Source of the DNA: Aquarana catesbeiana
Taxonomy: Eukaryota; Chordata; Amphibia; Anura; Ranidae
Length of the DNA: 64,000 bases
Direction: 5' to 3'
NCBI RefSeq assembly: GCF_042186555.1
Contig: NC_133327.1
Span: 53,876,408-53,940,407 of the forward strand
In this document: in pieces, positions 10,431 to 21,129 of the stretch
Layout: every line of letters begins with the position of its first letter
Position numbering within the stretch: the first letter of the stretch is position 1
Made by a program: the position numbers and the translations under genes
The notes under the pieces: model-generated
The model's database searches: none
What the model saw: only the letters and a program-made list of their open reading frames with translations
What the model was told of the DNA's origin: nothing

Positions 10431-11150
10431 AGCATTCCCATTTTTTCCCATCCATATTTAAAAAAGAACTCATTCATTCTGCCCACCGCATTAATTCATA
10501 ATCAGTAGATGTGGTAGCTGCATTTGTTCTCTTTTTTTTAGGCTTTTTCCCTCTGTTTTCACCTGGTGATCTGGCCAGTAACACACTTCCTATATTAGAG
10601 TGCCCCCACTCTGGATGAAGGAGAACAGGAGGCAACTTTGGACAGCAGCTTAGCACTATGCTCAAAGGGGCTGCAAATGACTGGTTTTCCTACTCCTGCA
10701 GTCAGGCAACAAGCATTTTCCACTATCATCCAGCCACAAGGAACAGTCTTTGAGCTTGGTTTTTGTTGTTTATTAGGCGTAATAAATTGGATGGGGAATA
10801 GGAATTAAGTGATGCTCAGCTTGACTGAAACAAATAATCAAGGACAACTTCCTACCTATGTATAAGATCTTGAACTATCCTCCCTTTTGGGACACTGACA
10901 GTCTCTTAAGGTGACATGCAAAAGCCTCTTAAGGACTAGGAAATCTCAGTGCCTTAGAAAGTAGCACATTGTGTAGTAAGCAACATGCAGGAGTATTTCC
11001 CACTCCACTGTAGCTTTTGATCCCAGCTCAACTGTCTGCAGGACTACCAGCCCACCTGGCTGCTTCTCCACCAGCCCACCTGGCTGCTCTGAAGATCTCC
11101 CAGGGCAAGGGAAGGAGCAGATGCCAATAATGGGGTAAGTGATTCTAATT
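10431..11150. other. Noncoding stretch
   Basis: No gene seen. 10,563-10,700 (TGATCTGGCCAGTAACACACTTCCT...) resembles 36,180-36,280, so it belongs to a small dispersed repeat. The 5' boundary of the following DIRS element is not clear. Confidence 0.4.
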
Positions 11151-11514
11151 AAGTTTCCCCTCCCTTTTATCTTTAAATCCTGGCTCCAAATTGGGCTCAG
11201 GGCTGCTCTTCAAAACAAGCGTGTGCCCTGCAGTCCAAATTGCTTCAGCGAATCAGGTATGTGTTTCATTTTTTTATCCTGTTTCCAGTGCAGTAGCCTT
11301 ATGTAATTTATTTTTTGCAAATAGACTTTATATATTTTGTTTCTTGCCTCACCTTCCTACAGCTGATCCTCCTGCCCATAATTCACCATGAGCCTTTCGT
11401 CTCAAAGTCAAGATCCTCTTGTATCCAATAGGTATGCGGACCACCTGTACGTGAGTATTTAAAAAAAAAGAAAAAAAGAGTGCACCACTGATAAACAAAC
11501 TTCGTTTGTTTCAG

Positions 11515-12155
11515 CCCTGTTCCTGCAAAGAAAATCCTCAAGGCGTCATGACAATGATGATAGTCCTGAGCGGAGGTCACGCTCTTCTCACCACAAATCT
11601 TCTAGAAGATCAGGATCTCATAGACATCGTCTTTCGCCTTCGCCTCCACTGCGGGCGTCAAGGAAAAAATGCTGGGCCTGTGGCTCAGTTCCACTCCCTA
11701 ATAAGCTTGTCTGCAGAGACTGTCTCAGGGACTACGCAGCTAACCGGGAATTAGAAGGCCAACAGGTGGATGACCTACTCAAACAAACTATGAAAGATTC
11801 TCTTTCTGAACTGACTGCCATGATTCCCGCTCACCCAGTTTCACAAGCTGCCCAAGTGTTGAATTTAGACTCCGACATTCCAGGTCTATCAGCTGTTAGT
11901 ACTCCTTTGCCTCCATCAGGAAAAACAGCTAAACAAATTCCACCGGTAGATTCACCCGAGAAGTCCTCAGATTATACTGTACCATCTGGTTTTAATTTCT
12001 CCCTGGTTCAACTCTTTATACAAGCGTTGAGGAGCACCATTGCCTGGGAAGACCCGGAAGAGCCTCCTCAAAAATCAAAATCAGAAACCTTTTTCCCATT
12101 TCTCAAGAGAAAGCAAATCTTCTTCCCATTAATGGGGGAGATCAGGGGTTCATAG
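11515..12155 (+). CDS. DIRS gag-like protein
   Basis: An open frame begins just after a likely intron (GTGAGT at 11,451, TTTCAG ending 11,514). The N-terminus is rich in Arg/Ser (RRSRSSHHKSSRRSGSHRHR). A zinc-binding-looking CWACG...CRDC motif follows, then an acidic and Pro/Ser-rich region. The upstream ATG at 11,388 opens a 63-nt exon that would join one base out of frame, so either an indel occurred or the true start differs. Gag-like sequence continues in broken frames to about 12,760. Confidence 0.55.
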
Positions 12156-12769
12156 AGGATGAGTGGAACAAAACCGACAAAAAGTTTTCTCTAGCCCGTT
12201 TAACCAAACTGTATCCACTGGCAGATTCGGATACTCAGTCCTTAAGCTCAATGCCGGTGGTTGATGCGGCTGTAGTGCGTCTGGCGAAAAATGTTGGCGG
12301 CGGATTTCGTAGGAGAAGCTGCGATTGACACAATCCGTTGTTCGGCCAATTCAATGCTGCACTCGTTATGGCAAAGCGGGCCTTATGGCTAAAACCTTGG
12401 ACAGCCGATCTAGCATCAAAGCAGAATTGGCGCAAGATCCCCTTTGATGGAAAATCTTTGTTTGGCGAGAAACTCGATAAAGCAATCGCCAGAGTAACAG
12501 GGGGCAAATCTGGCTTACTTCCTCAGGACAGGAAGGTCCGGAGAACAAAGGCCTATTTATCCTGATTCCAGCAATCAAATTCAAGAGACTTTAGGCAGTC
12601 TCGCCCCTTTAGGGACAACAGGAAATCGTGGAGAGGCACCCAGACTTCTTTTTTGGGAGCCAGAAAGAACAAGTCCCTCACAGCTCCCCAGGAGGGGACA
12701 AAGTCTTTTTGATGCCAAAGGGGCGGAGACGCCCCGAGTTGGACCCCAAGTTAAAACATTTTTTCTCCA

Positions 12770-13640
12770 TCTGGGCCTCCCAGTGTCAAGACCCGTGGGT
12801 CCTATCAACAATCCGGTACGGTCACTTCTGGACTTTCTCTCAGCAGCCTCCTCACACGTCCTTCAAGGAAACACGGTTACCTCCCCACAGAAAGCACTGG
12901 CCCTAAACCAATTTTTGGAGTCTCTGCAGCGTCAAGGAGCAGCAGTACCTGTTCCCCCATTGGAGCGATTTACAGGTTTTTATTCCACCCTTTTCCTGGT
13001 ACAGAAAAAAACAGGCGACTGGAGACCTGTAATAGACCTGAAAAAACTAAATCGATACATCCATCTCAAAAGCTTCAAGATGCTTCCATTCTTCCAAAAA
13101 TACTTAAGGTTCGCAGTGGGTCATGTCCACCTGCAATTACAGGCTCTGCCCTTCAGACTATGCACCTCCCCTCGGGTGTTCACAAAAGTTTTGATATCTG
13201 TCTTGGCCCCTCTGTGAGAGAGGGGATTAAGAATTTATCACTACCTGGATAATATCCTCTTACTGTCAAACAACCTGAGCCAGCTTATAGCCCACAGGGA
13301 GATTCTTCTTCAATCATTGTCGGAGTTGGGGTGGTTGGTAAACCATCGAAAAAGCCAATTAGTTCCAACACAACAGATGATCTACCTAGGAGCAATGTTC
13401 GATACGCACCTAGGCACAGTCTCTTTATCCCATATGAAGATGGAGATTCAGAAGGTATCCAAGACCATACAGAGGTCCCATCTATCAGCCTCACAGTGTC
13501 TGAGCCTTATTGGCACGATGTCTTCGTGCATACCTCTATTTCCATGGTCTCACTGGCATCTGAGACACTTCCAGATTGGATTGTTAATACAATGGAAACA
13601 ACAACATCTTTCCCAGACAATCGGTTTAACAACGCTAATG
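12770..13640 (+). pseudogene. DIRS reverse transcriptase
   Basis: Recognisable RT blocks: FYSTLFLVQKKTGDWRPVIDLKKLN, LPFRLCTSPRVFTKVL, IYHYLDNILL, GWLVNHRKSQL and YLGAMFDT. The catalytic YLDD is YLDN here (AAT at 13,251-13,253), which should abolish polymerase activity. A TGA stop at about 13,215 and frame changes also break it. The order and spacing are those of DIRS and related tyrosine-recombinase retroelements. Confidence 0.75.
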
Positions 13641-13689
13641 AGCAGGAGTCTGGTGGACAAATCCAGAGAATCTCTCCCGGTCCCATCAT

Positions 13690-14127
13690 TTGGGTTCCCA
13701 CTCATGGACCACAATTACTTCCAATGCGAGTGGCCAGGGGTGGGGTGCCCATTTCAGAGAATTCCGGATTCAGGGAAGATGGTCCTTTCCCACCAGAGGG
13801 ATAGTGTCCAACATCCTAGAAATGAGGGCAGCATTTCTAGCCTTAACCTCTTTTGCATCTCAGGTCAAGGGACAGAGAGTACTTCTGCGTTTGGACACCA
13901 GAGCTGCAGTCTCGTACCTTCAGAAGCAAGGGGGCACCCACAGCAAGACACTTCTGAGGGAAGTGGAACCTGTAATGCTCTGGGCAGAGAGGAACCTGGT
14001 AGACCTCAGGGCAATATATCTCCCAGGCAAGATGAACACGGAGGCAGATGTCTTATCGAGGAGGTTTGGGGACAACAACGAGTGGTCTCTCCATCCCCAT
14101 GTGTTCAACCAAATCTCCAATCTATAG
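13690..14127 (+). pseudogene. DIRS RNase H domain
   Basis: An open frame from 13,690 reads GWGAHF, then LEMRAAFLALTSFA, then LRLDTRAAVSYLQKQGGTHSKTL, then ERNLVDLRAIYLPGKMNTEADVLSR. These are the RNase H blocks, including the Glu of helix A and the Asp of LRLDT, as seen in DIRS polyproteins. It lies in a different frame from parts of the RT upstream. Confidence 0.7.
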
Positions 14128-14239
14128 CAGACCCCACAGGTGGATCTCTTTGCTATGCAGGAGATGCACTATCTTGTCTTTAGACCTTCAAGACAGCTTA
14201 CACCTTTCCTCCTCATCCACTCATATCGAGGTTTCTCCT

Positions 14240-14605
14240 CAGACTCCTGAATGAACCCGTCCAAGTGTTAGCAATGCTACCCTATTGGCTGAAGAGACCT
14301 TGGTTTCCACTAGCCATGCACCTCAGTGTGGATCCTCCAATCAGAATTCCTCCTTTCCCGCAGTTGTTGACCCAGGGCAGGCTGGCCCATCCAGACCCAC
14401 AGAAGCTGGACCTTCGTGTATGGAAGTTGAAAGGAGGAAGGTTGAATCATTAGGCTGTTCCCAAGAGGTCATATCCACTCTGTTGAAAGCCAGAAAAACT
14501 TCTCGACACACGTTCCTTAAACATTATCATGTTGATCCCGAAGCTCTTATGACTGTAGAGTTCGGGAGAAGAGCACTTTGCGCTGCTATGTCTGTATCTG
14601 ATTAA
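14240..14605 (+). pseudogene. DIRS C-terminal region, start of tyrosine recombinase
   Basis: Fragments readable as LAMLPYWLKRPWFP and later CSQEVISTLLKARKTS resemble the linker and the start of the recombinase N-terminal domain. The frame ends at a stop (14,605) and the catalytic Arg-His-Arg-Tyr region is missing, so the element could not integrate by itself. Confidence 0.5.
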
Positions 14606-14663
14606 AATGTTTTCATTGAAGCATTAAACCCACCCGTGTTAGCTAGTTATTTATCACAGGTAT

Positions 14664-14923
14664 GCTGCCATGGAGGCACCAGGAAAACGGAAAATTGTAT
14701 CATACTTACCGTAATTTTCCTTTCCTGGTGCCACTCCATGGCAGCATAAGCTCCCACCCTCGGTATTCTATATTACGGAGAATGTTGGGAGAGGGGCTAT
14801 GCCCTTTAATTTATGCTATTCACTAGTCCTGGAGGCGGAGTAGAGGCGGAGCTCTGTCACAGCTATGCTGCCATGGATTGGCACCAGGAAAGGAAAATTA
14901 CCGTAAGTATGATACAATTTTCC
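14664..14923. repeat. DIRS terminal repeats, one hairpin plus one inverted copy
   Basis: TATGCTGCCATGG...CACCAGGAAA at 14,661-14,695 is followed by its complement ending at 14,748, and a third copy in the first orientation runs from 14,864 to 14,923. The motif ACTTACCGTAATTTTCC occurs in both orientations. Inverted terminal and internal complementary repeats are expected for DIRS. Confidence 0.6.
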
Positions 14924-15095
14924 ATTTTATTCATCATGTTAAAATAAAATATTCCACAATTTTTTTTTCTTTTTTCAATTTTTCCAATTTTTTGGAAAAA
15001 AACAAAAAAGCCTTCAGGAAAAAAAACAGGGGGAAAAATGTTTTTTTTCTGAATTTTTCCGTTTTTTTTCTGGGCCTTTTACATCTCTATCCAGG
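14924..15095. other. A/T-run stretch between DIRS and Harbinger B
   Basis: Alternating A and T homopolymers with no gene. Its last 50 bp (15,046-15,095) recur almost unchanged at 45,868-45,917 inside another element. Confidence 0.5.
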
Positions 15096-15141
15096 ACTCC
15101 CAGAGATCATGAACAGCAGCAGATGACATGTATGTCCCCAG
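15096..15141 (+). pseudogene. Inverted MADF half copy, first piece
   Basis: It matches MADF exon 1 around the AAADDVYVP block (GCAGCAGATGACATGTATG, 15,116-15,134) and stops at the TSD GTCCCCAG. The match resumes at 18,044 on the far side of the palindromic hAT insertion. Confidence 0.6.
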
Positions 15142-18043
15142 TAGAGATGAGCTTCGAGTTCAAGTCGAACTTATGTTCGACTTGAACATCGGCTGTTCGT
15201 AAGTTGGGGTGTTCGCGGCATCTTCGAATGCCGCGTAACACCCTTTAAAAGTCTATGGGAGAAATCAAAAGTGCTAATTTTAAAGGCTTAAATTCATGGT
15301 ATTGTCATAAAAAAGTGTTTGGGGACCCGGGTCCTGCCCCAGGGGACATGGATCAATGCAAAAAAAAGTTTTAAAAACTGACATTTTTTCGGGAGCAGTG
15401 ATTTTAATAATGCTTAAAGTGAAACAATAAAAGTGTAATATCCCTTTAAATTTCGTACCTGGGGGATGTCTATAGTATGCCTGTAAAGGGGAGCATGTTT
15501 CCCATGTTTAGAACAGTCTGACAGCAAAATGACATTTCAAAGAAAAAAGTCATTTAAACTACTCGCGGCTATTAATGAATTGCCGGTCCGACAATACACA
15601 TAAAAGTTCATTGATAAAAACGGCATGGGAATTCCCCACAGGGGAACCCAAATTTAAAAAAAAAATGACGTGGGGGTTCCCCCTAAATTAAAGGCCCTTC
15701 AGGTCTGGTATGGATATTAAGGGGAACCCCGGCCAAAATTTAAAAAAAAAAAAGGCGTGGGGTCCCCCTCAAAATCTATACCAAACCCTTCAGGTCTGGT
15801 ATGGATTTTAAGGGGAACCCCGTGCCAAAATAAAAAAAAAAAACGGCGTGGGGTCCCCCCAAACATCCATACCAGACCCTTATCCAAGCACGCCACCTGG
15901 CAGGCCGCAGGAAAAAAGGGGGGACGAGAGTGCCCCCCCTCCTGAACCATACCAGGCCACATGCCCTGAACATTGGGAGGGTGCTTTGTGGTAGCCCCCC
16001 AAAACACCTTGTCCCCATGTTGATGGGGACAAGGGCCTCATCCCCACAACCCTTGGCCGGTGGTTGTGGGGGTCTGCGGGTGGGGGGCTTATCGGAATCT
16101 GGAAGCCCCCTTTAACAAGGGGACCCCCAGATCCCGGCCCTCCCCCCTGTGTGAAATGGTAAGGGGGTACTTTACCCCTACCATTTCACTAAAAAAGTGT
16201 CAAAAATGTTAAAAATGACAAAAGACAGTTTTTGACAATTCCTTTATTTAAATGCTTCTTCTTTCTTCTTTCTTCTATCTTCTATCTTCCTTCGGTTTCT
16301 TCCTCCATCTTCTTCTGATTCTTCTGATTCTTCTGGTTCTTCCTCCGGTGTTCTCGTCCGCCATCTTCCTCCGCGGCGTCGGTGTCTTCTTCCCTTGTTC
16401 TCCTCGGGCCGCTCCGCATCCATGATGGCATGGAGGGAGGCTCCCGCTGTGTGACACTTCTCCTCTTCTGACGGTTCTTAAATAACGGGGGGGGGGCACC
16501 CGGTGACCCCGCCCCCCTCTGACGCGCGGGAACTTGACGGGACTTCCCTGTGGCATTCCCCGTGACGCCACAGGGAAGTCCTGTCAAGTCACCGTGCGTC
16601 AGAGGGGGCGGGGTCACCGGGTGGCCCCGCCCCCCGTTATTTAAGAACCGTCAGAAGAGGAGAAGCGTCACACAGCGGGAGCCTCCCTCCATGCCATCAT
16701 GGATGCGGAGCGGCCCGAAAAGAAAATGAAGACAAGAAGATGAAGAGAAGAAGATGAAGAGAGAAGCGTCACACAGCGGGAGCCTCCCTCCACGCCATCA
16801 TGGATGTGGAGCGGCCCGAGGAGGAGAAGGGAAGAAGACGCCGCGGAGGAAGATGCCGGACGAGAACACCGGAGGAAGAACCAGCAGAACCAGAAGAAGA
16901 AGATGGAGGAAAAAACCGAAGGAAAATAGAAGAAAGAAAAAAGAAGCAGCATTTAAATAAAGGAATTGTCAAAAACTGTCTCTTGTCATTTTTAACATTT
17001 TTGACAGTTTTTTTGTGAAATGGTAGGGGTACAAGTACCCCCTTACCATTTCACACAGGGGGGAGGGCCGGGATCTGGGGGTCACCTTGTTAAAGGGGGC
17101 TTCCAGATTCCAATAAGCCCCCCGCCCACAGACCCCCACAACCACCGGCCAAGGGTTGTGGGGATGAGGCCCTTGTCCTCATCAACATGGGGACAAGGTG
17201 TTTTGGGGGGCTACCCCAAAGCACCCTCCCAATGTTGAGGGCATGTGGCCTGGTACGGTTCAGGAGGGGGGCACTCTCTCGTCCCCCCCTCTTTTCCTTC
17301 GGCCTGCCAGGTTGCGTGCTCGGATAAGGGTCTGGTATGGATTTTTGGGGGGACCCCACGCCATTTTTTTTTTAATTTTGGCACGGGGTTCCCCTTAAAA
17401 TCCATACCAGACCTGAAGGTTCTGGTATAGATTTTGAGGGGGACCCCACGCCATTTTTTTTTTTTTTAATTTTGGCCGGGGTTCCCCTTAATATCTATAC
17501 CAGACCTGAAGGGCCTGGTATGGAATTTAGGGGGACCCCCCACGTCATTTTTTTTTTTAATTTTGATTTGGGGTTCCCCTGTGGGGAATTCCCATGCCGC
17601 TTTTATCAATGAACTTTTATGTGTATTGTCGGACTGGCAATTCATTAATAGCCGTGAGTAGTTTTAAATTACTTTTTTTCCTTTGAAATGTTATTTTGCT
17701 GTCAGACTGTTCTAAACACGGGAAACATGTGCCCCTTTACAGGCATACTATAGACACCCCCCAGGTATGAAATTTAAAGGGATATTACACTTTTATTGTT
17801 TCACTTTACGCATTATTAAAATCACTGCTCCCGAAAAAACGGTTGTTTTTAAAACTTTTTTTTGCATTGATCCTTGTCCCCTGGGGCAGGACCCAGGTCC
17901 CCAAACACTGTTTATGACAATAACTTGCATATAAGCCTTTAAAATTAGCACTTTGGATTATTCATGTTCGTGTCCAATAGTCTTTAACGGTGTTCGCGTG
18001 TTCGAACTAATTTTTTGCCTGGGGGGTGTTCGACTCATCCCTA
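15142..18043. mobile_element. Giant palindromic non-autonomous hAT (2.9 kb)
   Basis: Ends are TAGAGATGAGC and CTCATCCCTA. Flanks are GTCCCCAG (15,134-15,141) and GTCCCTAA (18,044-18,051), a slightly diverged 8-bp duplication. Almost the whole element is one inverted repeat centred at 16,560, where 16,541-16,553 pairs with 16,568-16,580. The right arm has an extra duplicated block (16,660-16,716 and 16,762-16,816). The termini match the two ends of the hAT at 24,537-32,674. No gene: the open frames in the purine-rich arms are repeat-driven. Confidence 0.8.
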
Positions 18044-18051
18044 GTCCCTAA

Positions 18052-18250
18052 GTTGTGGTACTAGAACAGGCTGCGTCTTCTGTCAGACCAGACTGAACCC
18101 AGGCAATCACTTTCTTCTCTTCGCTGCAGCCTTCCCTCCACGCTGCCCTGCAGCCTTCCCTGCAGCCTTCCCTGCAGCCTTTCCTGCAGGCTGTGGCTCT
18201 GGAAGTGGACTTGTGGCAGGAGGAGGAGGAGGATGGTTGAGCATACATAA
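18052..18250 (+). pseudogene. Inverted MADF half copy, second piece
   Basis: It continues the MADF exon 1 match (LSDQTEPRQSL, then a tail of repeated CTTCCCTGCAGC units) after the hAT insertion. It lies tail to tail with MADF exon 2 on the minus strand, the same arrangement as in element A. Confidence 0.6.
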
Positions 18251-18257
18251 GTGGACA

Positions 18258-18671
18258 TCATCGGTCATTTTCCCCCTCAACCCCTTGTAAATGGCCTAAA
18301 AAAATCTTTTCACAGTTGAGGCGTTGGCCCTCCTCAATTTTCAGAATATTTGAGGCTAGATAGTAGCCATAGGCCTCTCCAGCATCGAGGGGGGCTTTCA
18401 GCGCGTCATTAGCCTCCTTAATGAGGACAAATGCTGCCTCCTCCACATTCCTCCCCTTCCTGGGCCTTTTGGTTGGAAGGCGGAGGGGAGGCACCTGGGA
18501 TTGGGTGAGGCTACTGGGCCCTGCCACCTCCTGGCTGACACTAACCCCCACCTCCTGGTTGACACTTCCCCCTGCCTCCTCCTGTGTCCCACATTCCAGA
18601 GCCTCGATCTGGCTGAGGTCTTCCTGTGTATGAAAAATGGACATAGTTTTTGGTTCATCAATCACACACAA
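18258..18671 (-). CDS. MADF gene exon 2 (Harbinger B)
   Basis: Open through to its stop. It starts with CVIDEPKTMSIFHTQEDLSQ, matching element A, then an acidic Gln/Glu/Val segment with repeated NQEVGVSVSQEV units, then SQVPPLRLPTKRPRKGRN, a likely nuclear-localisation segment. The C-terminal part (EEAAFVLIKEANDALKA...LNCEKIFLGHL) is predicted helical and may mediate protein contacts, by analogy with the BESS region of MADF proteins (inference). The first bases of the exon are separated from the rest by the retroelement at 18,684-19,371. Confidence 0.6.
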   Translation of the reverse strand: MCVIDEPKTMSIFHTQEDLSQIEALECGTQEEAGGSVNQEVGVSVSQEVAGPSSLTQSQVPPLRLPTKRPRKGRNVEEAAFVLIKEANDALKAPLDAGEAYGYYLASNILKIEEGQRLNCEKIFLGHLQGVEGENDR

Positions 18672-18683
18672 TTTTCAGCTCAT

Positions 18684-19371
18684 ATGAAAAAAGGAAGACA
18701 CACATAAAAGAGATAAGAAAGGCTGCGCACCCCGGAATTGGATTAAAGAAAAATAATTTTCCCCATGGGGCTTTAAAACAGCAATGCACATAATGAAAGG
18801 AAGTTCTTAATAGATGTATAAAAAGTTTTATCCAATATCATGGTTTGAAGTACAGTATAGAGAATCATCTGGTACAGTAACACACATCTTATTCCCCAGT
18901 GCAGTAACAAACACATATTAATACACATAATTAGGTTACATAATGTTACATAAATAGCAAGCCCCGACGCGTTTCGACCTGTATATGGTCTCTTCAGGGG
19001 GACAGTTGTATCTAAAAAAGAATTACATAGATTAAATTCAAATAGATAAATATATATATTATTGTGCATCACTTGGATTAAACCAAGATAATGAGTCTTT
19101 ACCGCTAAATGGTGGAATGGGTGTTCTCTAGTCCAGGATATGTGCTGAGGGCCAATGGAAACACCGGAGGGCTCGGGGGGCCACCCTCACCCTCACAATA
19201 TGTGTTTGTTACTGCACTGGGGAATAAGATGTGTGTTACTGTACCAGATGATTCTCTATACTGTACTTCAAACCATGATATTGGATAAAACTTTTTATAC
19301 ATCTATTAAGAACTTCCTTTCATTATGTGCATTGCTGTTTTAAAGCCCCATGGGGAAAATTATTTTTCTTT
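18684..19371 (-). mobile_element. Hammerhead-bearing retroelement, Penelope-like
   Basis: Flanked by an exact 14-bp duplication AATTTTCAGCTCAT (18,670-18,683 and 19,372-19,385). It has long inverted arms (18,742-18,919 against 19,200-19,371) that are nearly identical, and a hammerhead ribozyme motif between them. Inverted terminal copies, a 10-15-bp duplication and a hammerhead are typical of Penelope-like elements, but no reverse transcriptase or GIY-YIG region is present, so the class is inferred. It is inserted at the start of MADF exon 2. Confidence 0.6.
18962..19001 (-). ncRNA. Hammerhead ribozyme, type I-like
   Basis: On the minus strand: stem I CCCC, core CUGAAGA (18,997-18,991), stem II GACC/GGUC closed by a 7-nt loop, core GAAA, a very short stem III, then GUC (18,968-18,966) and stem I GGGG. 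All the invariant core bases of the hammerhead consensus are present. Predicted cleavage is after the C at 18,966. The very short stem III suggests weak activity as a monomer, as known for retroelement hammerheads. It lies in the sense orientation of the surrounding MADF gene. Confidence 0.7.
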
Positions 19372-19586
19372 AATTTTCAGCTCATGATTGTTGCAAATTG
19401 AATGTTAATAAATAGAAAAGACTTTCATTCTGAGCCCAGAATTTTTCATTCTTGTCACAATCATTTTTTGGCCCCTACTGTCTATTGATATGTAAAACTT
19501 TTTTGTTAAATCATTAATTTGTTGTCAATAGTAACATCTAGTTAACAATAATTTTCCCACAAAAAATATGTTTAAAAATACTATAC

Positions 19587-20045
19587 CTGGCTTCATCTGG
19601 GCTCCTCAATTTCTTCCAGGATGGAAGGCCCAGGATGGTCTTCAGAAGCCTCAGCTGGGGTTGAGGGAAGGGTGGATGGAAGGGGGGCCAGAAGAGTCGA
19701 AAGTGATTCCCTGACTTCAATCTGGTCTTCTAGAAAATGCATCCTGCTGTAGTACCACAGACTGGGTACATACACATCTTCTGCTGCTGCTCCTGACCTC
19801 AGGGACTTCTGGACCTTCTGAAGCTCCTTCCTATGCGTGCTTCTCAAGCTACCAATTTTCTTATCCACAAACTCGATGTCTGAGTCGGGGACCCGAGTCT
19901 TCACAAATTTCAGCAGTTTCCCCATCGATGCCTTCCTTGCTGCTTTGTTGCGATATAAGGGGTTTTTCAACTCCCACAAATTGTGCATATCCCTGTATCT
20001 GTCTATGAATTCGCTGAGGAAGTCTGGATCTTTAAATTGTTTCAT
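19587..20045 (-). CDS. MADF-domain protein, exon 1 (Harbinger B)
   Basis: The start at 20,045 (MKQFKDPDFLSEF) aligns with element A. An in-frame ATG five codons upstream (20,060) is also possible. The MADF domain is well kept: FIDRYRDMHNLWELKNPLY, RKASMGKLL, DIEFVDKKIGSLRSTHRKEL, then AAAEDVYVPSLWYYSRM and a Ser/Pro/Glu tail. The exon donor is CCAG|GTATAG (donor 19,586-19,581), but an in-frame TGA sits just before it at 19,593-19,595. This is the best-preserved MADF copy in the window. Its role is probably DNA binding for the transposon. Confidence 0.7.
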
Positions 20046-20353
20046 TTTTTTCAAGACCAAACAAAAGACAAAAACACTAATATCAGGCTAAACTCTCCTA
20101 ATCTTATCTCAATATAGGCCTCAATCTAGAATCAGTATAGGCCACTCATGTCCCAAGTTAAAATGTTACCTTCATTATTCCGTTCGTCGCTTCCATTCCT
20201 CCTTCCTGCACACACAGAACATAGGTACGACACACACGTGTTAGCTTTATAGACACTGAGCATGCGTGAAAATCTGCCCGTGTCGCCCGCCCCTGACGGT
20301 TTTTCTAGAATATTCCTCGCCCCATCTCTTTCGTCACAGTGGGGGAGAGGAAC
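20046..20353. promoter_or_regulatory. Divergent promoter region, MADF and SANT genes
   Basis: About 300 bp separate the start codons of two oppositely transcribed genes. Element A has the equivalent interval with a clear TATA box. No canonical TATA is certain here. GAGCATGCGTG near 20,260 resembles the ACATGCGCAG of element A. Confidence 0.4.
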
Positions 20354-20677
20354 ATGGCGGAGACACAGCTGGTACATAATAGCAGTAACGAGGAGGAAAG
20401 CCCGGAGCCCCAGAGGAGGAGATTTAAGGCCTCCAATATGGCCTTTGGTGAGATGGTGGAGATGGTCGACATATTGAAGAGGGCCGACTATGAGGGAAGT
20501 ATGGACCGTACACCAACCCTAATGAGAGAAAGGCCAAGATCATGACTAAAGTTGTGAAGAGTCTGCACCGCAATTTTGGGGTACGACGATCCAAGGAGCA
20601 ATTACGGAAACGCTGGTCAGACCTGAAACTGAGGGAGTAGGATCAGTATAGAAGGATCAAGAAAGTGCTTCTAAAAA
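20354..20677 (+). pseudogene. Myb/SANT-like protein, exon 1 (Harbinger B)
   Basis: Starts MAETQLVHNSSNEEESPEPQ, then FGEMVEMVDILKRADYEG. After a one-base loss near 20,497 it continues in another frame as GPYTNPNERKAKIM, LHRNFGVRRSKEQLRKRWSD and QYRRIKKVLL. This is the trihelix/SANT-like domain found in the accessory protein of vertebrate Harbinger transposons (the family that gave rise to NAIF1). A TAG at about 20,638 adds a nonsense change. The exon ends at AAAAA|GTAAGT (20,677). The accessory protein normally brings the transposase to the nucleus and to transposon ends. Confidence 0.65.
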
Positions 20678-21129
20678 GTAAGTAGTTGTCGTGTCGTTAT
20701 TATTATTACTTGCATGCTGCGCCATGTGCTTTTCTTTACTATTGGACAGTTTAAAATGGCTACTTTCATGTTCGTGGGCACAGTAATCGGTAGTATTAAA
20801 GATTGTTTGTTTGCAAATAAATACAATGTTTTTGCCAGATACAGGGTTAACTACATTTGGTCATGATAATTTGTATTCAAAGAAGTTTAGGACATTGTTG
20901 TCAGAATCAGGGGCGGATCCAGAGTCTAGTCTCGGGAGGGGCACTGCCAGAAAATATATTTTTTTGGGGTACATCTATCGGGGAAATGGCTGGTGTTGGC
21001 GCTTCAATCATCACGGCACCATGGTTGTTATGGTGTCAGGATGATTGAAGCGCATTATTACTATTATTACATTGTTATAAAAATTAAATAGTTTAACTCA
21101 CCATAATGCAGAATCAGTGGGAGCCCCGA

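Larger units (their letters stand above)
11150..14640 (+). mobile_element. DIRS-type retroelement, 5' truncated and inactive
   Basis: Order on the plus strand is: leader, gag-like ORF, RT, RNase H, and the start of a C-terminal region where DIRS elements carry a tyrosine recombinase. Only a stub of the last remains. Terminal repeats follow at 14,664-14,923. I see no left terminal repeat, so the 5' end is truncated or diverged. Several stops and an RT active-site change make it non-functional. Confidence 0.75.

Noticed and set aside
16275..16960. Arg/Lys/Glu-rich open frames in the centre of the 15,142 palindrome
   Set aside because: They come from purine-rich GAAGAAGAG runs present in both arms. 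The frames are not conserved between palindrome copies.
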